NCBI GenBank assembly: GCA_045599945.1
Contig: JAZRWY010000068.1
Span: forward strand, 20,790 to 84,789
DNA: 64,000 bases
Reading direction: 5' to 3'
DNA from: UMGS973 sp045599945
Lineage (GTDB): Bacteria; Bacillota; Clostridia; Peptostreptococcales; Anaerovoracaceae
Under the pieces are notes generated by a model that saw only the letters and a list, made by a program, of their open reading frames with translations, did not search any database and was not told the origin of the DNA. Both the position numbers and the translations under genes were made by a program. This document shows positions 39,897 to 49,040 of this stretch, in pieces (the stretch's first letter is position 1; each line of letters opens with the position of its first letter).

Positions 39897-41627
39897 TTAA
39901 TAATTCCTTTCTTCAATATATAGCGGGATTGTGACGATGAAAGTTGTGCCGTTTAATGCGTCACTTGTAACATCAATGTTCCCGTTATGCGCCTCGATAA
40001 TCTCTTTGGAAAGAGTAAGACCAAGGCCGCTATTATTTTCGCTTGCGGATTTATGTCCTTTATCTACCCTGTAGAAACGGTCAAACAGATGAAGCAGATC
40101 GGATTCAGATATGACAGAGCCAAAATTGGTAATGGAGAATTTGAAATTCTCTTTTTTTCTGTCGATGAAGAATTTGATCGACATGCTTTTGTTTGGATTG
40201 GTATATCTTAGCCCGTTTGAAAGAATGTTGGTAAATACCTGATCCACTCTGTCAAGGTCGGCAATGATGAAATAGGACTCCAGCTCCTTTTGATCCGAAG
40301 ACATCGAGAACTCAATGCCCTGATGCTGGCCGTCATATTGATGACGCTTCCATAATTCAGAAGCGAATGAATCACAGTCGTACATCGAAAACTCAAAAGA
40401 ATACTGGTGTGTTTCCAGTTTTGAAAGCTGCACCAGGTCGCTGATGAGTCTGTTGAGCGTAATGGACTTGGTATAGATGGTTTCAAGCATGATTTTTTTC
40501 TGCTCTTCCGACAGATTCAGATCATCTTTCAGCGCGCTCGAAAAACCAAGGATAGATGCAATCGGTGTCTTCAGTTCATGAGATACATAGGAAAGCAGTG
40601 TATCTCTGCTCTGTTTTGCCTGCAGCATCTGCTGCTGCGCTTCCTGTGATTCTGTAATGTCACGGATGATTGCTTCAACAAGGTTCTTTCCCTGATCATT
40701 CGGAACTCTTTTTACCGTTACGTCACACCAATGCATGTTTCCTTCTGTATCGTAAGCTCTGACAACCGCATTTCTTTCACGAAGCCGGTTCTTGCGGCTG
40801 AACAGGAAATCGAAAGTCTTCCAGTCGTCCGGATGAACAAAGGTGACAAAAGCATGCGTATCGTTATATACGGTTTCCTCTGAAATGCCCAGAATTGTTG
40901 AGATGGACGGCGAAATATATTTCAATTCCGGACTTCCACCGGGCTCAACCAGCATCATGATGTCTGAAGCATTTTCCGTTATGGTCTGGAAGATATGCTC
41001 TGCAGAGTATAATTTGTTCTGTGAGCGTCTAAACGCAATGATGATCAGAACAAAGTTCAGGATGTTGGAATAAAGAATCTCAGAGATGAAGTATAGATAA
41101 ACATCTTCGATTCCATGGTTGATTGCAAGCATGGAAACTGCTGCTTTTCCAAGTCCCCAGGTGAGGAAGAAAAAGCTCAGGATGATCTTTTCCCGCAATG
41201 AAATGTCCCAGTACCGGAACAGAACCGCTGCGATGATAACGGAAAGCAGCGCCATATATGCCAGAGTCGGCAGGTATGTAGATACCGTTGTAAAATTGAA
41301 TATCAAGCCAACAGCGGCCCATATGGATATGTATAAGGAGAACCGCAGCCATACTGTCGGTATTTTCTTTCCTGCAAATGAATAAAATGCATAGAGTAGA
41401 AGCAGTATGTTGTATATGTCGAACAGTCCCCTGATACTGATCAAATCCTTGTTTTCGCTTCCAACGCCCAGCAGCAGAAACGACAAGCTAAAGGAATAGA
41501 GTATCCATGACAACCCCTGATAAAGCAGATAGCGTTCACGGCCTTTGGCATACATGTAGAAATACAATATGCTGTAGACCATTGTGAAGGCTATGTAAAA
41601 CACAAATACTATTAAAAATGGTGCCAT
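39897..41627 (-). CDS. Sensor histidine kinase with multi-pass membrane input and PAS domain
   Basis: A 576-residue kinase. About seven hydrophobic helices fill residues 1-205, then a PAS domain (about 215-330, QTITENASDIMMLVEPGG) with a PAC motif, then the phospho-acceptor His in SYVSHELKTPIASILGF and an HATPase domain with NILSNGLRYTNP (N box) and NSGLGLTLSKEIIEAHNG (G2). The seven-helix input suggests sensing of a small or hydrophobic ligand or membrane state. The start is ATG 41627 with AAAGG upstream. It is divergent from the symporter gene. Confidence 0.92.
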   Translation of the reverse strand: MAPFLIVFVFYIAFTMVYSILYFYMYAKGRERYLLYQGLSWILYSFSLSFLLLGVGSENKDLISIRGLFDIYNILLLLYAFYSFAGKKIPTVWLRFSLYISIWAAVGLIFNFTTVSTYLPTLAYMALLSVIIAAVLFRYWDISLREKIILSFFFLTWGLGKAAVSMLAINHGIEDVYLYFISEILYSNILNFVLIIIAFRRSQNKLYSAEHIFQTITENASDIMMLVEPGGSPELKYISPSISTILGISEETVYNDTHAFVTFVHPDDWKTFDFLFSRKNRLRERNAVVRAYDTEGNMHWCDVTVKRVPNDQGKNLVEAIIRDITESQEAQQQMLQAKQSRDTLLSYVSHELKTPIASILGFSSALKDDLNLSEEQKKIMLETIYTKSITLNRLISDLVQLSKLETHQYSFEFSMYDCDSFASELWKRHQYDGQHQGIEFSMSSDQKELESYFIIADLDRVDQVFTNILSNGLRYTNPNKSMSIKFFIDRKKENFKFSITNFGSVISESDLLHLFDRFYRVDKGHKSASENNSGLGLTLSKEIIEAHNGNIDVTSDALNGTTFIVTIPLYIEERNY

Positions 41628-41673
41628 AGTAAAACCTTTCTTTGCTCTTAATTCTACCTTAAAGATGGGTGTC

Positions 41674-41702
41674 TTGCATAGTATATTCTTATAACTTATG
41701 AT
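41674..41702 (+). promoter_or_regulatory. Symporter promoter
   Basis: TTGCAT (41674-41679) and TATGAT (41697-41702) with a 17-base spacer in the 131-base gap shared with the divergent sensor kinase. Confidence 0.6.
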
Positions 41703-41758
41703 AAAATTAAGATAAAATTTTTAGCAAATGGAAGGAAATGCAGGAAAGGAGAGAGAAA

Positions 41759-43246
41759 ATGAGTATCGCAACACCATATCTGATGCAGATTTTTGTATTA
41801 ATATTCATCCCTCTTGTTCTTGCAGAAATAGCAAAGAAGAAATTCACCTATACGCTGGAAGATTTTTTTCTTCAGAGCAGAAGCATGAACAGCATCATGG
41901 CGTTTTTCACCATCTCTGCAACATGGATCAGCTCCTATGCACTGCTTGGCTCGGCAGGGAATTATTATTCCTCGGGGCCGGCCAATATGATTTCTTTTGC
42001 ATGGAGCGTACTTTTTGGACTTCTTTTCTATGTACTTGGAAAAAGAATCTGGTTCATCTCCAGAAAAGCGTCATATATCACCATTACGGACTTCTTTAAT
42101 GACATCTATAGAAACCGGCTGCTATCTGCAACCGTTACGACCGTTCTGCTGGCATTCAGCCTTCCCTATCTGATTCTTCAGCTTCATGGAGGGGCATTCA
42201 TCATAGAAAAGGCAACCCAGGGAGTCATTCCCTATGCTGCAGCAGGCTTAATTTTTTACCTGATTATCATGATTCAATTGTGGTCCGGCGGAATGAGAGC
42301 CATTGCCATGTCGGATATTTATTTTACCACCATGATTATCATAGCCATGCTTCTGACGGCCGTCCTGTTTTTCCGGGATGCAGGGTCTGCAGCGGCCTGC
42401 TTTGATGCTGCTGCAACGGCGGGAGGAGAAGATTTCTTCAAGCTTGGCGGCATCATGGAAGATAATTCTGTCATATGCTGGATTGCCCTGTTTTTCATTG
42501 TTCCGTTTGGCGTATACATGAGCCCTGCCATGTGGGCGAAGACATTTGCGGCGCGGGACGGTGAAATGTTTAAAAAGCTGCCGCTTGTCATTGCAGCGCT
42601 TTCCATTATTTTTCTGGGACCGATTTTTGCCGGCACTTCTGCAAAAGGAGCAGGCATTGCAACCAGCAATCCGGATAATGTATTCATTGTAGCAATCATG
42701 AATCAGAACATTCCGGTTGCTTTTGCAATTTTCATATTCTTTGGCATCGCAGCGGCATCATTTTCCACATCCAACTCGCAGATTCATTCTTTTGCTGCCA
42801 TTGCCACCATGGACATCTACCGGAAGCATTTTAACACCCAGGCATCAGACCGGCAGCTGGTCAAGGTAGGACGATGGTTCATGCTGATCATTTCCATTTT
42901 TGCTTATGTTGTCATGCTGTTCCATAAGGCAAGCATTGCGCAGATGGCAATCATCAGCCTGTCCGGGACAACGCAGCTGATCGTTCCTGTCATAGGCGCC
43001 CTGTTCTGGAGAGAGTCCAATCCATATGCGGCAGTCTATGGAATCTGGGCAGGAGAAATCATCATGATGGTTCTGATCATAGCGGCGGACATTCCGACTG
43101 CAATCAGCGGTTTGATTGGATTTGTCATTAACATTGTTATTTTTCTTGCCGGAAGCATGCTGCAAAAGAAGGATCGTTTCGTTATGGAAAAAATATCACG
43201 GTACATGGACGATTACAGAATGGCGTTCCTTCCACCGAAATTTTAG
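41759..43246 (+). CDS. Sodium:solute symporter (SSS family)
   Basis: A 495-residue membrane protein with about thirteen hydrophobic segments. YTLEDFFLQSRSMNSIMAFFT and ISATWISSYALLGSAGNYY match the early SSS core (LeuT-like fold), and ASFSTSNSQIHSFAAIATMDIY fits the Na+-site helix 8 region. The start is ATG 41759 behind AAAGGAGAG. The adjacent two-component system and the nearby DUF3311-like protein suggest a regulated two-part uptake system, perhaps for an organic acid; the solute is unknown. Confidence 0.9.
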   Translation: MSIATPYLMQIFVLIFIPLVLAEIAKKKFTYTLEDFFLQSRSMNSIMAFFTISATWISSYALLGSAGNYYSSGPANMISFAWSVLFGLLFYVLGKRIWFISRKASYITITDFFNDIYRNRLLSATVTTVLLAFSLPYLILQLHGGAFIIEKATQGVIPYAAAGLIFYLIIMIQLWSGGMRAIAMSDIYFTTMIIIAMLLTAVLFFRDAGSAAACFDAAATAGGEDFFKLGGIMEDNSVICWIALFFIVPFGVYMSPAMWAKTFAARDGEMFKKLPLVIAALSIIFLGPIFAGTSAKGAGIATSNPDNVFIVAIMNQNIPVAFAIFIFFGIAAASFSTSNSQIHSFAAIATMDIYRKHFNTQASDRQLVKVGRWFMLIISIFAYVVMLFHKASIAQMAIISLSGTTQLIVPVIGALFWRESNPYAAVYGIWAGEIIMMVLIIAADIPTAISGLIGFVINIVIFLAGSMLQKKDRFVMEKISRYMDDYRMAFLPPKF

Positions 43247-43369
43247 AATAAAAACAGATAGTTTTAAGTTTGTTTTAAGATTCAGGGTATATACTGTCCT
43301 CAATGAAGAAGAGAGATATTTTTATGTGTGTTGGATTTAGAAGAAAAGAACCTTTCTAATTGTGTGTGT

Positions 43370-43398
43370 AAAAAGAATCTACATAGTAGGTTCTTTTT
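43370..43398. terminator. Bidirectional terminator after the symporter
   Basis: 13-bp stem AAAAAGAATCTAC (43370-43382) / GTAGGTTCTTTTT (43386-43398) with one G-T pair. It gives a T run on either strand. An 18-codon open frame at 43303-43359 lies before it but has no ribosome-binding site and is not called. Confidence 0.75.
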
Positions 43399-43411
43399 AT
43401 TTCTTTTGAAA

Positions 43412-43436
43412 AAAATCCCGGATGGACCGGGATTTT
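43412..43436 (-). terminator. Intrinsic terminator of the redox operon
   Basis: Perfect 10-bp stem AAAATCCCGG (43412-43421) / CCGGGATTTT (43427-43436), with more A before it giving T on the minus strand. It overlaps the last gene's stop codon. Confidence 0.8.
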
Positions 43437-43626
43437 ACTTTTCTTCCATGGAATATTCAAGCTGACGTATTTTTCCCTGCACCAGCTCCTCTGTGAAATA
43501 GACCTGTCCGCATTGCGGACATCTGGGAACCTTATGAGAAAAATGCTTTTCCAGATAGGTAAATTTTGCTTCGATTTCCTCAAGAGGAACATTGCATCTT
43601 TTGCAGATCAGTTTATTCTCACTCAT
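43435..43626 (-). CDS. Small zinc-ribbon redox-type protein 1
   Basis: A 63-residue protein with two CxxC pairs (ICKRCNV and RCPQCGQ) spaced like a rubredoxin or zinc ribbon, and LEEIEAKFTYLEKHFSHKVP between them. The start is ATG 43626 behind GGGAGG; the longer reading overlaps the upstream gene. It is a paralogue of the next small protein and overlaps it by eight bases. It resembles a family I recall from operons of molybdenum aldehyde oxidoreductases (named after Desulfovibrio vulgaris DVU_1557); metal content is inferred from the cysteines. Confidence 0.75.
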   Translation of the reverse strand: MSENKLICKRCNVPLEEIEAKFTYLEKHFSHKVPRCPQCGQVYFTEELVQGKIRQLEYSMEEK

Positions 43627-43837
43627 GTCTACCTCCCTGAAGACTGGCCTCTTCGAGAAAGTATTCCAGTTTCTGAACATATCCTTCTCTCAGCGCTTCT
43701 GAAACATATACTCTGCCGCATGCGGGACATCTGGGGGTTTTCAGAGTTCCGTTCTTTCCAAGATAGGAAAAAGTCAGTTCCCGCATTTCAAGAACCTGAT
43801 TGCAGCGGCTACAGATCATCTTCGATTCTTCTGCCAT
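43619..43837 (-). CDS. Small zinc-ribbon redox-type protein 2
   Basis: A 72-residue paralogue of the neighbouring 63-residue protein, with ICSRCNQ and RCPACGR cysteine pairs and the shared LTFSYLGK core. The ATG at 43837 lies behind GGAGG and overlaps the end of the dicluster oxidoreductase gene by 29 bases. The duplicated arrangement suggests two related electron carriers or a heterodimer serving the large oxidoreductase. No enzyme function is visible. Confidence 0.75.
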   Translation of the reverse strand: MAEESKMICSRCNQVLEMRELTFSYLGKNGTLKTPRCPACGRVYVSEALREGYVQKLEYFLEEASLQGGRHE

Positions 43838-46130
43838 TCCATACCGCCTCCAGTTCAATCTTAATTCTATGGGAATATGCGTTGATTACCTCAAATGTTC
43901 TTTCGCCGGCTTTTCTGTACTCCACCCAGTATGTGGCATGGCCGATCTGAAGATAGCCGGTCAGCGTTCCGGTCTCTCCATTGATTACCGTACGTCCTGT
44001 GCGTTCCAGAAATTCAATGGTTTCTGCAACCTCATCTTCAAAAATCCGCTTGCGGCTCAATTCTTTTTTCATCTCGTCCGAAATGATTAGGGTCAGATCG
44101 GATCTGCGGCTGTTTGTTTCCATGGTTTCATCAAAGAACAGATGCAAGATGGTCTTTTTCAGATCCACTCTGTTCTGCTGCCTTTCTGTAATGGTATATA
44201 GACCTGCCTGGCATTCTTCCGGCGTTCTTTCTTTTCTTGCCATATGCTCTTCTTCCCCGAAATCCTTATACAGCAGGTCGAGAACATGTACGGCATCCTT
44301 TCCTCTGGAAAGGAAAGTATCTCTGCAGTTGATGCAGTATGTCACATATGGAAGGTTGCTCTCTTTGATTCGTTCGTCGGCAACATATGCGGCATATTTA
44401 GGATCGGCAATGATGCCGTGACCGCCTGCGCCGCAGCATTTCGCTTCTCTGCTGTTTTCCGGAAGCTCCTCCAGCTCTGCGCCCATGGTTGAGACAATGT
44501 CCCGGACGGCTTTTTTGATTCCCGCATCATTTCGGGATGCACAGGAATCAAATACTGCATAAGGAGTATGTACGCAGTTTCCTACGATGTTCCATTCGGC
44601 GAAGATTTCATACAGTGAGATTACCGGAATTTCAGGAAGATGTTCTTTAAATTCCTTGATACAGGTAGGACAGGCGAGAATCATGGTTGGCCTGCCGATG
44701 GAATCCCATTTTTTCCGGATATCTGCAAGGATTTCCTGATACCGTTCGTCATCGCCTGCCCAGCTTGCGGAAATTCCGCAGCACTGAAGGAAGATTGCCG
44801 TATCCGGGTATTGCTGAACAAGGGATTCATATGCAAGAACGACTTCTTCCGGCTCTGATGCTCCCAGCTGGCAGCCCGGGAAGAATGCATATCTGGCCTT
44901 GTCAAATCCGTTCGGAATGCGTACAAGAGAAGCTTCACCATTTGCCTGCTCCATGTCCCGCAAAAAGAAATCATGGAAAGCCCATGGCATTTTACCCTGA
45001 CGGTGCATTTTCTGTCTTCCGACCATGAAGAGGGTGTCCATGTCGATTTCTTCCGGACAGGTTTCTGCACATAGTCCGCACTGGTTGCATAAGGACATCA
45101 GTCTTTTGGCCGGAGTTGCCTTCAGTTCCGTTTTCCCCTCCAGTGTAGTTGCAACCACCTCGTCTCTCACGCGGAGAGGCATTTTGTTAAAATATTTTAA
45201 AAGGTCGCATTTTCCTACGCATATTTCACAGCTGCATGCAAAGCATCTTCCGGCTTCTTCTGCAGCCTCTTCTTTTGTATAGATTTCTCCTGCAGGAATA
45301 ACCTTCGGCTTTTCGCTGGACATGTCCACAATGCCGTCGCACATCCTGGAGGGGATTCTGCTGTCCGGATAATATGGATTCTTTGTCATGAGATAATTGT
45401 CGATGACGGTACCAATCCACAGCCCGTTGGCCAGCGCATAGGCAGGCTTCAGACCCAGCAGCTCTCCGCCGGCAAACCAGGCGATTCCATTCATGATCCT
45501 GACATTTTTATCTCCATATTCATTTTCTGCGCCCCGGATTCCAAAGTCCGGACCGTCTTTTCCGGTAGCCACATAAACAGCATCAAAACCGCTGAGCATG
45601 TCGGCAGAGGTGATTTCCGCATTGGTTCTGACTTCATATTCCTGATACATCAGCTGATCTTCCAGATCCTTCTGAAACATTTCCGGGTCCAGAAGATTCC
45701 ATAGATTTCCGCCGAGGTGGTCTTCTTTTTCGAAAACAGTGACATCATATTTCTTTCTGGACAGACGGAGCAGAGCGCCAAGACCGGAGATTCCGCCACC
45801 GATAATGGCAATCTTTCCGTTTTTCTTTGGAATGTTATAGTCTATGGGCGTCTGATCCTTTGTCAGCATGCATGCTGCCTTTTCGATTCCGAGGATGTCT
45901 ACAGGCTCCTGCATCGGGCAGGCATTCATACATGGCGCATCACAGAGCGCAGAGGCGATTTTAGGAAAACCGACGGAATCCCGGTATGTCCGGAAGGCAG
46001 CCTTCATGCTTCCGCGCTTTGCTTTTTCCATGAATTTTTTCTGGTCCAGACGGAAAGGACATTCGGTCACGCAATATGGCCGTTCTCCTTCAAGACAGTC
46101 TTCAAATTTCTTAAGATAATCTGTATTCAT
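43809..46130 (-). CDS. Pyridine nucleotide-disulfide oxidoreductase with iron-sulfur and CCG (HdrD-like) domains
   Basis: A 773-residue multi-domain redox protein. The N-terminal cysteines (CPFRLDQ, CDAPCMNACPM) and a GltD-like flavin module with IAIIGGGISGLGALL come first. A ferredoxin-type segment (CNQCGLCAETCPEEI) follows, then two CCG-type cysteine motifs as in heterodisulfide reductase subunit D (CQLGASEPEE...LQCCGI and CASRNDA...KCCGAGGHG). A C-terminal region of about 100 residues is shared with small accessory proteins. It probably passes electrons between NAD(P)H and a thiol, iron-sulfur or cofactor partner. Start ATG 46130; AAGGAG lies upstream. Two zinc-ribbon proteins complete the operon. 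Confidence 0.85.
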   Translation of the reverse strand: MNTDYLKKFEDCLEGERPYCVTECPFRLDQKKFMEKAKRGSMKAAFRTYRDSVGFPKIASALCDAPCMNACPMQEPVDILGIEKAACMLTKDQTPIDYNIPKKNGKIAIIGGGISGLGALLRLSRKKYDVTVFEKEDHLGGNLWNLLDPEMFQKDLEDQLMYQEYEVRTNAEITSADMLSGFDAVYVATGKDGPDFGIRGAENEYGDKNVRIMNGIAWFAGGELLGLKPAYALANGLWIGTVIDNYLMTKNPYYPDSRIPSRMCDGIVDMSSEKPKVIPAGEIYTKEEAAEEAGRCFACSCEICVGKCDLLKYFNKMPLRVRDEVVATTLEGKTELKATPAKRLMSLCNQCGLCAETCPEEIDMDTLFMVGRQKMHRQGKMPWAFHDFFLRDMEQANGEASLVRIPNGFDKARYAFFPGCQLGASEPEEVVLAYESLVQQYPDTAIFLQCCGISASWAGDDERYQEILADIRKKWDSIGRPTMILACPTCIKEFKEHLPEIPVISLYEIFAEWNIVGNCVHTPYAVFDSCASRNDAGIKKAVRDIVSTMGAELEELPENSREAKCCGAGGHGIIADPKYAAYVADERIKESNLPYVTYCINCRDTFLSRGKDAVHVLDLLYKDFGEEEHMARKERTPEECQAGLYTITERQQNRVDLKKTILHLFFDETMETNSRRSDLTLIISDEMKKELSRKRIFEDEVAETIEFLERTGRTVINGETGTLTGYLQIGHATYWVEYRKAGERTFEVINAYSHRIKIELEAVWNGRRIEDDL

Positions 46131-46223
46131 AAATGTTCATTTCTCCTTGTTTTACTCCTTCATTATACCATAGAGCGCGCAAAGGTTATAGACATATTGT
46201 GGGATTTCCGTGAAGCAGACAAT

Positions 46224-46245
46224 TATTGTTGGCGAAACAACAATA
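46224..46245. promoter_or_regulatory. Operator-like inverted repeat in the divergent oxidoreductase/importer gap
   Basis: Perfect 8-bp dyad TATTGTTG (46224-46231) / CAACAATA (46238-46245) around GCGAAA, in the 148-base gap between the dicluster oxidoreductase and the FecCD-type permease. It could bind a shared regulator; no match to a known box is claimed. Confidence 0.45.
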
Positions 46246-46278
46246 TGAAATGAAAGAAGGGATATACTGTATGGTGTT

Positions 46279-47295
46279 ATGAAAGAAAAAAAGATTGGAA
46301 TAAAGTTTATCATATTAATCGCAGTATTCATTGTCACCTTCTTTGGGTCCTTTATGATTGGAAGATACAGCATAGAGCCGGGGGAACTGATCCGGATTCT
46401 TTTATCCCGGGTGATGGAAGTGAAGCAGACCTGGAGTGACCAGGCGGAAACGGTGCTTTTTCATATCCGTCTGCCTAGAGTTGCAGCAGCGGCAATGATT
46501 GGGGCGGCCCTATCCATTGCCGGCGTATCCTACCAGGGAATGTTCCAGAATCCAATGGTCTCTCCGGATATTCTTGGAGCAAGCTCCGGCGCAGGTTTTG
46601 GTGCAGCCCTTGCCATCCTTCTGGGATTTGGCTATGCAGGAATCTCCATTCTCGCCTTTGTTATCGGGCTTGCGGCCGTTCTTCTTGCCTATGTCATTTC
46701 ACGGATGAGCAGAATCAATCCGACACTTGCCATGATTCTGGCAGGAATGATGATTGGAGCCCTGTTTACATCCTGTACATCGTTTGTGAAACTGGTGGCA
46801 GATACGCAGCAGGAACTTCCGGAAATCACATATTGGCTGATGGGTTCTCTGGCATCCATTAAGCAGGCGGACGTAGCTTTTATTCTATTCCCGATGATTG
46901 CAGGGTCTGTACCGCTTTTTCTTCTGAGATGGAGAATGAATCTTCTTACAGTGGGAGAAGAAGAGGCAATGGCAATGGGAATCAATACAAAAGCGCTGAG
47001 CCTGATTGTAATCATCTGTGCAACGCTGCTTACCGCAAGCTCTGTTGCTGTTTCCGGCCTGATCGGCTGGGTAGGACTGGTGATTCCGCATTTCTGCAGA
47101 ATCATATTCGGATATGATTATCGGAGGCTGATCCCTGCATCCGCATTCTTCGGCGCTGCATTCCTGATGATTGTGGATAATATTGCAAGGGTTGCGACAA
47201 CGGCGGAGATTCCCCTTGGAATTCTCACTTCCTTTGTGGGTGCACCAATCTTTGTATACCTGATTCTGAAAGGTGGTGTGTTCCGTGAGAATTAG
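46279..47295 (+). CDS. FecCD/BtuC-type ABC transporter permease
   Basis: A 338-residue membrane protein with about ten segments, the type-II importer fold for iron-siderophores, cobalamin, heme or molybdate. IRLPRVAAAAMIGAALSIAG, GVSYQGMFQNPMVSPDILGA and GLIGWVGLVIPHFCRII are family hallmarks. ATG 46279 lacks a strong ribosome-binding site. The ATPase gene overlaps its end. No binding protein is adjacent; the orphan lipoprotein at 37.4 kb is a candidate. Proximity to molybdo-enzyme genes makes molybdate or tungstate a plausible cargo (MolBC is in this family). Confidence 0.9.
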   Translation: MKEKKIGIKFIILIAVFIVTFFGSFMIGRYSIEPGELIRILLSRVMEVKQTWSDQAETVLFHIRLPRVAAAAMIGAALSIAGVSYQGMFQNPMVSPDILGASSGAGFGAALAILLGFGYAGISILAFVIGLAAVLLAYVISRMSRINPTLAMILAGMMIGALFTSCTSFVKLVADTQQELPEITYWLMGSLASIKQADVAFILFPMIAGSVPLFLLRWRMNLLTVGEEEAMAMGINTKALSLIVIICATLLTASSVAVSGLIGWVGLVIPHFCRIIFGYDYRRLIPASAFFGAAFLMIVDNIARVATTAEIPLGILTSFVGAPIFVYLILKGGVFREN

Positions 47296-48076
47296 AACGA
47301 AAAATCTTTATTTTTCCTATGGAACCCATCCGATTCTGAAGGATATGGACTTCCGTGCCCATGAAGGAAGTCTGGTAGCGGTTCTGGGACCAAATGGAGC
47401 AGGAAAATCCACGCTTTTCAAATGTATCCTGGGATTTCTGAAGGGATATGAAGGAGAAATTCTCATAGATGATGTAGATATCCGCAGCATGACAAGAACG
47501 GAGATTGCGAGAAAAGTTGCATATATTCCGCAGCAGGTGGCACCGGTATTTGATTATCCGGTGCTGGACATGGTGCTGATGGGAACAACCGGAAATCTGG
47601 GGATTCTCCAGTCTCCGAAGGAAAAAGAAATAGAAGAAGCTTATGCTGCTCTGAGGGAGCTGGGCATTGAGCATCTGGCAGATAGAGGGTTTGCCAGAAT
47701 TTCCGGCGGAGAACGTCAGCTGGTTCTCATTTCCAGAGCGCTGGTACAGAAGGCAAAGGTGATTATCATGGATGAGCCGACAGCCAATCTGGATTACGGA
47801 AACCAGTTCAGAGTCATGAATAAAGTGAAGAAGCTGACGGAGGACGGATATACCATCATTTTATCTACCCATAATCCGGAACATGCTTTGCTGTTTGCAG
47901 ACAAATGCTTTGTCATCCAGGAGGGCGAATTTGTTTCGGCAGGCTCCTCGGAAGATGTTCTGAATGAAGAGATGATGCGAAAGTTATATGGTGTGGATGT
48001 TGAAATTCTGAGAACCCAAAGAAATGGTGAAGAGGCCAGGGTTTTTGTTCCCCTGGGAACGGCAGACGGGTTGTAA
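47285..48076 (+). CDS. FecE/BtuD-type ABC transporter ATP-binding protein
   Basis: A 263-residue ATPase that powers the permease encoded just upstream. Walker A GPNGAGKSTLFKCI, the signature ISGGERQLVLISRAL, Walker B VIIMDEPTANLD and the switch STHNPEHA are complete. The GTG at 47285 is chosen because AAAGGTGG lies ahead of it; earlier GTG codons at 47273 and 47276 are also in frame. It overlaps the permease stop and ends near a bidirectional terminator. Confidence 0.92.
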   Translation: MRIRTKNLYFSYGTHPILKDMDFRAHEGSLVAVLGPNGAGKSTLFKCILGFLKGYEGEILIDDVDIRSMTRTEIARKVAYIPQQVAPVFDYPVLDMVLMGTTGNLGILQSPKEKEIEEAYAALRELGIEHLADRGFARISGGERQLVLISRALVQKAKVIIMDEPTANLDYGNQFRVMNKVKKLTEDGYTIILSTHNPEHALLFADKCFVIQEGEFVSAGSSEDVLNEEMMRKLYGVDVEILRTQRNGEEARVFVPLGTADGL

Positions 48077-48097
48077 AAAAGATAATATTACCAGATA

Positions 48098-48135
48098 AAA
48101 AGTGTGCAGGAGATCTTTCAGGCCTACACACTTTT
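48098..48135. terminator. Bidirectional terminator after the ABC importer
   Basis: 9-bp stem AAAAGTGTG (48098-48106) / CACACTTTT (48127-48135), A-rich on the left and GTTTTTC on the right, between convergent genes. Confidence 0.75.
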
Positions 48136-48143
48136 GTTTTTCT

Positions 48144-49040
48144 CTATGAAATTTCACGTTCAATGTTTTCTTCAAAATGAATAAGATCTTCCATGGTCCA
48201 GATTTCAATATCGTCTTCTTCACATTCTGCTTTTGCATCTGCCTGAATCCCTTTTAGAGCAATGATGGTTCCGGCATGAAGATTCTCATCATGCGCTTCC
48301 TGTTCAAACTGAATGACATCCTTTTTTGTAAGAGCGCCTTTATGGGAGACATACAGGGCGAAATCTCTTCCATTGGGATTGTCATAGGTAAGAGAGACAT
48401 ATCCGTTATTGACAGCTGCAGAAGGAAGGCCGTAGGAATTATTCATACTGACAAGTTCCTTGACAATTTCGTCCTTGGTTGCATTTTTCCAGAAGGAAAG
48501 GTCCTTTCTTCGCTTCCAAGCCTGAAAATCATAGAGCGCTTCTGCATATTTTACAAGATGATTGTAATCTTCCTTCTGTTCGCATGTTTCACTTCTGATT
48601 TCTGAAATCTGCCGGTCTATTTCTGCGATGGCCTGCCGGTATTCCCTGTCTCCTGCATTTACTTTTCTGAAATAGATGATGAAAAATACCAGAGCGGCAG
48701 CAATAAGCGCGCCTAAGATGATCCAGTTTCTGTGTTCGCCGGCAAAGATTCCATATCCGAGGGCAGCAATGGCAAGGCCCCAGCTGATCCAGGATTCCCG
48801 GGTCTTTTCCGGAAGGAATTTCGTTTTTACTTTTACGGGTCTTTGTTTTTCCAGGCTGTTGATCCGTATTTCCTGGTTATTCATGAATTTGGTATATTCT
48901 CTGTAAATCTCGTTGATATCCTTTCCTTCCAGCTGAAAGTCTGAAAGAGAAGGTTCTTTATCTATCCATTCCGGAGAGAGTTTTCTTTCCGGAGGCTGAG
49001 CATTCAGCAGTGTTTTCAGAGCGTCTTTTGCCTTTGCCAT
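48144..49040 (-). CDS. Membrane protein with C-terminal Mrr-like (degenerate nuclease-fold) region, unknown function
   Basis: A 298-residue protein I do not recognise as a named family. It has a charged N-terminus with coiled-coil tendency, two hydrophobic helices (about residues 85-125), another coiled coil (about 130-165), and a C-terminal segment. That segment (GRDFALYVSHKGALTKKDVIQ, then HAGTIIALKGIQ and EIWTMEDLI) follows the pattern of restriction-endonuclease-like Mrr domains. A full PD-ExK set is not evident, so catalysis is doubtful. The start is ATG 49040 behind GGAGG. It stands alone between an importer and a two-component system. Confidence 0.6.
   Translation of the reverse strand: MAKAKDALKTLLNAQPPERKLSPEWIDKEPSLSDFQLEGKDINEIYREYTKFMNNQEIRINSLEKQRPVKVKTKFLPEKTRESWISWGLAIAALGYGIFAGEHRNWIILGALIAAALVFFIIYFRKVNAGDREYRQAIAEIDRQISEIRSETCEQKEDYNHLVKYAEALYDFQAWKRRKDLSFWKNATKDEIVKELVSMNNSYGLPSAAVNNGYVSLTYDNPNGRDFALYVSHKGALTKKDVIQFEQEAHDENLHAGTIIALKGIQADAKAECEEDDIEIWTMEDLIHFEENIEREIS

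Noticed and set aside
43303..43359. Possible 18-residue peptide gene
   Set aside because: No ribosome-binding site, no conserved feature, and it sits between a gene end and a terminator.
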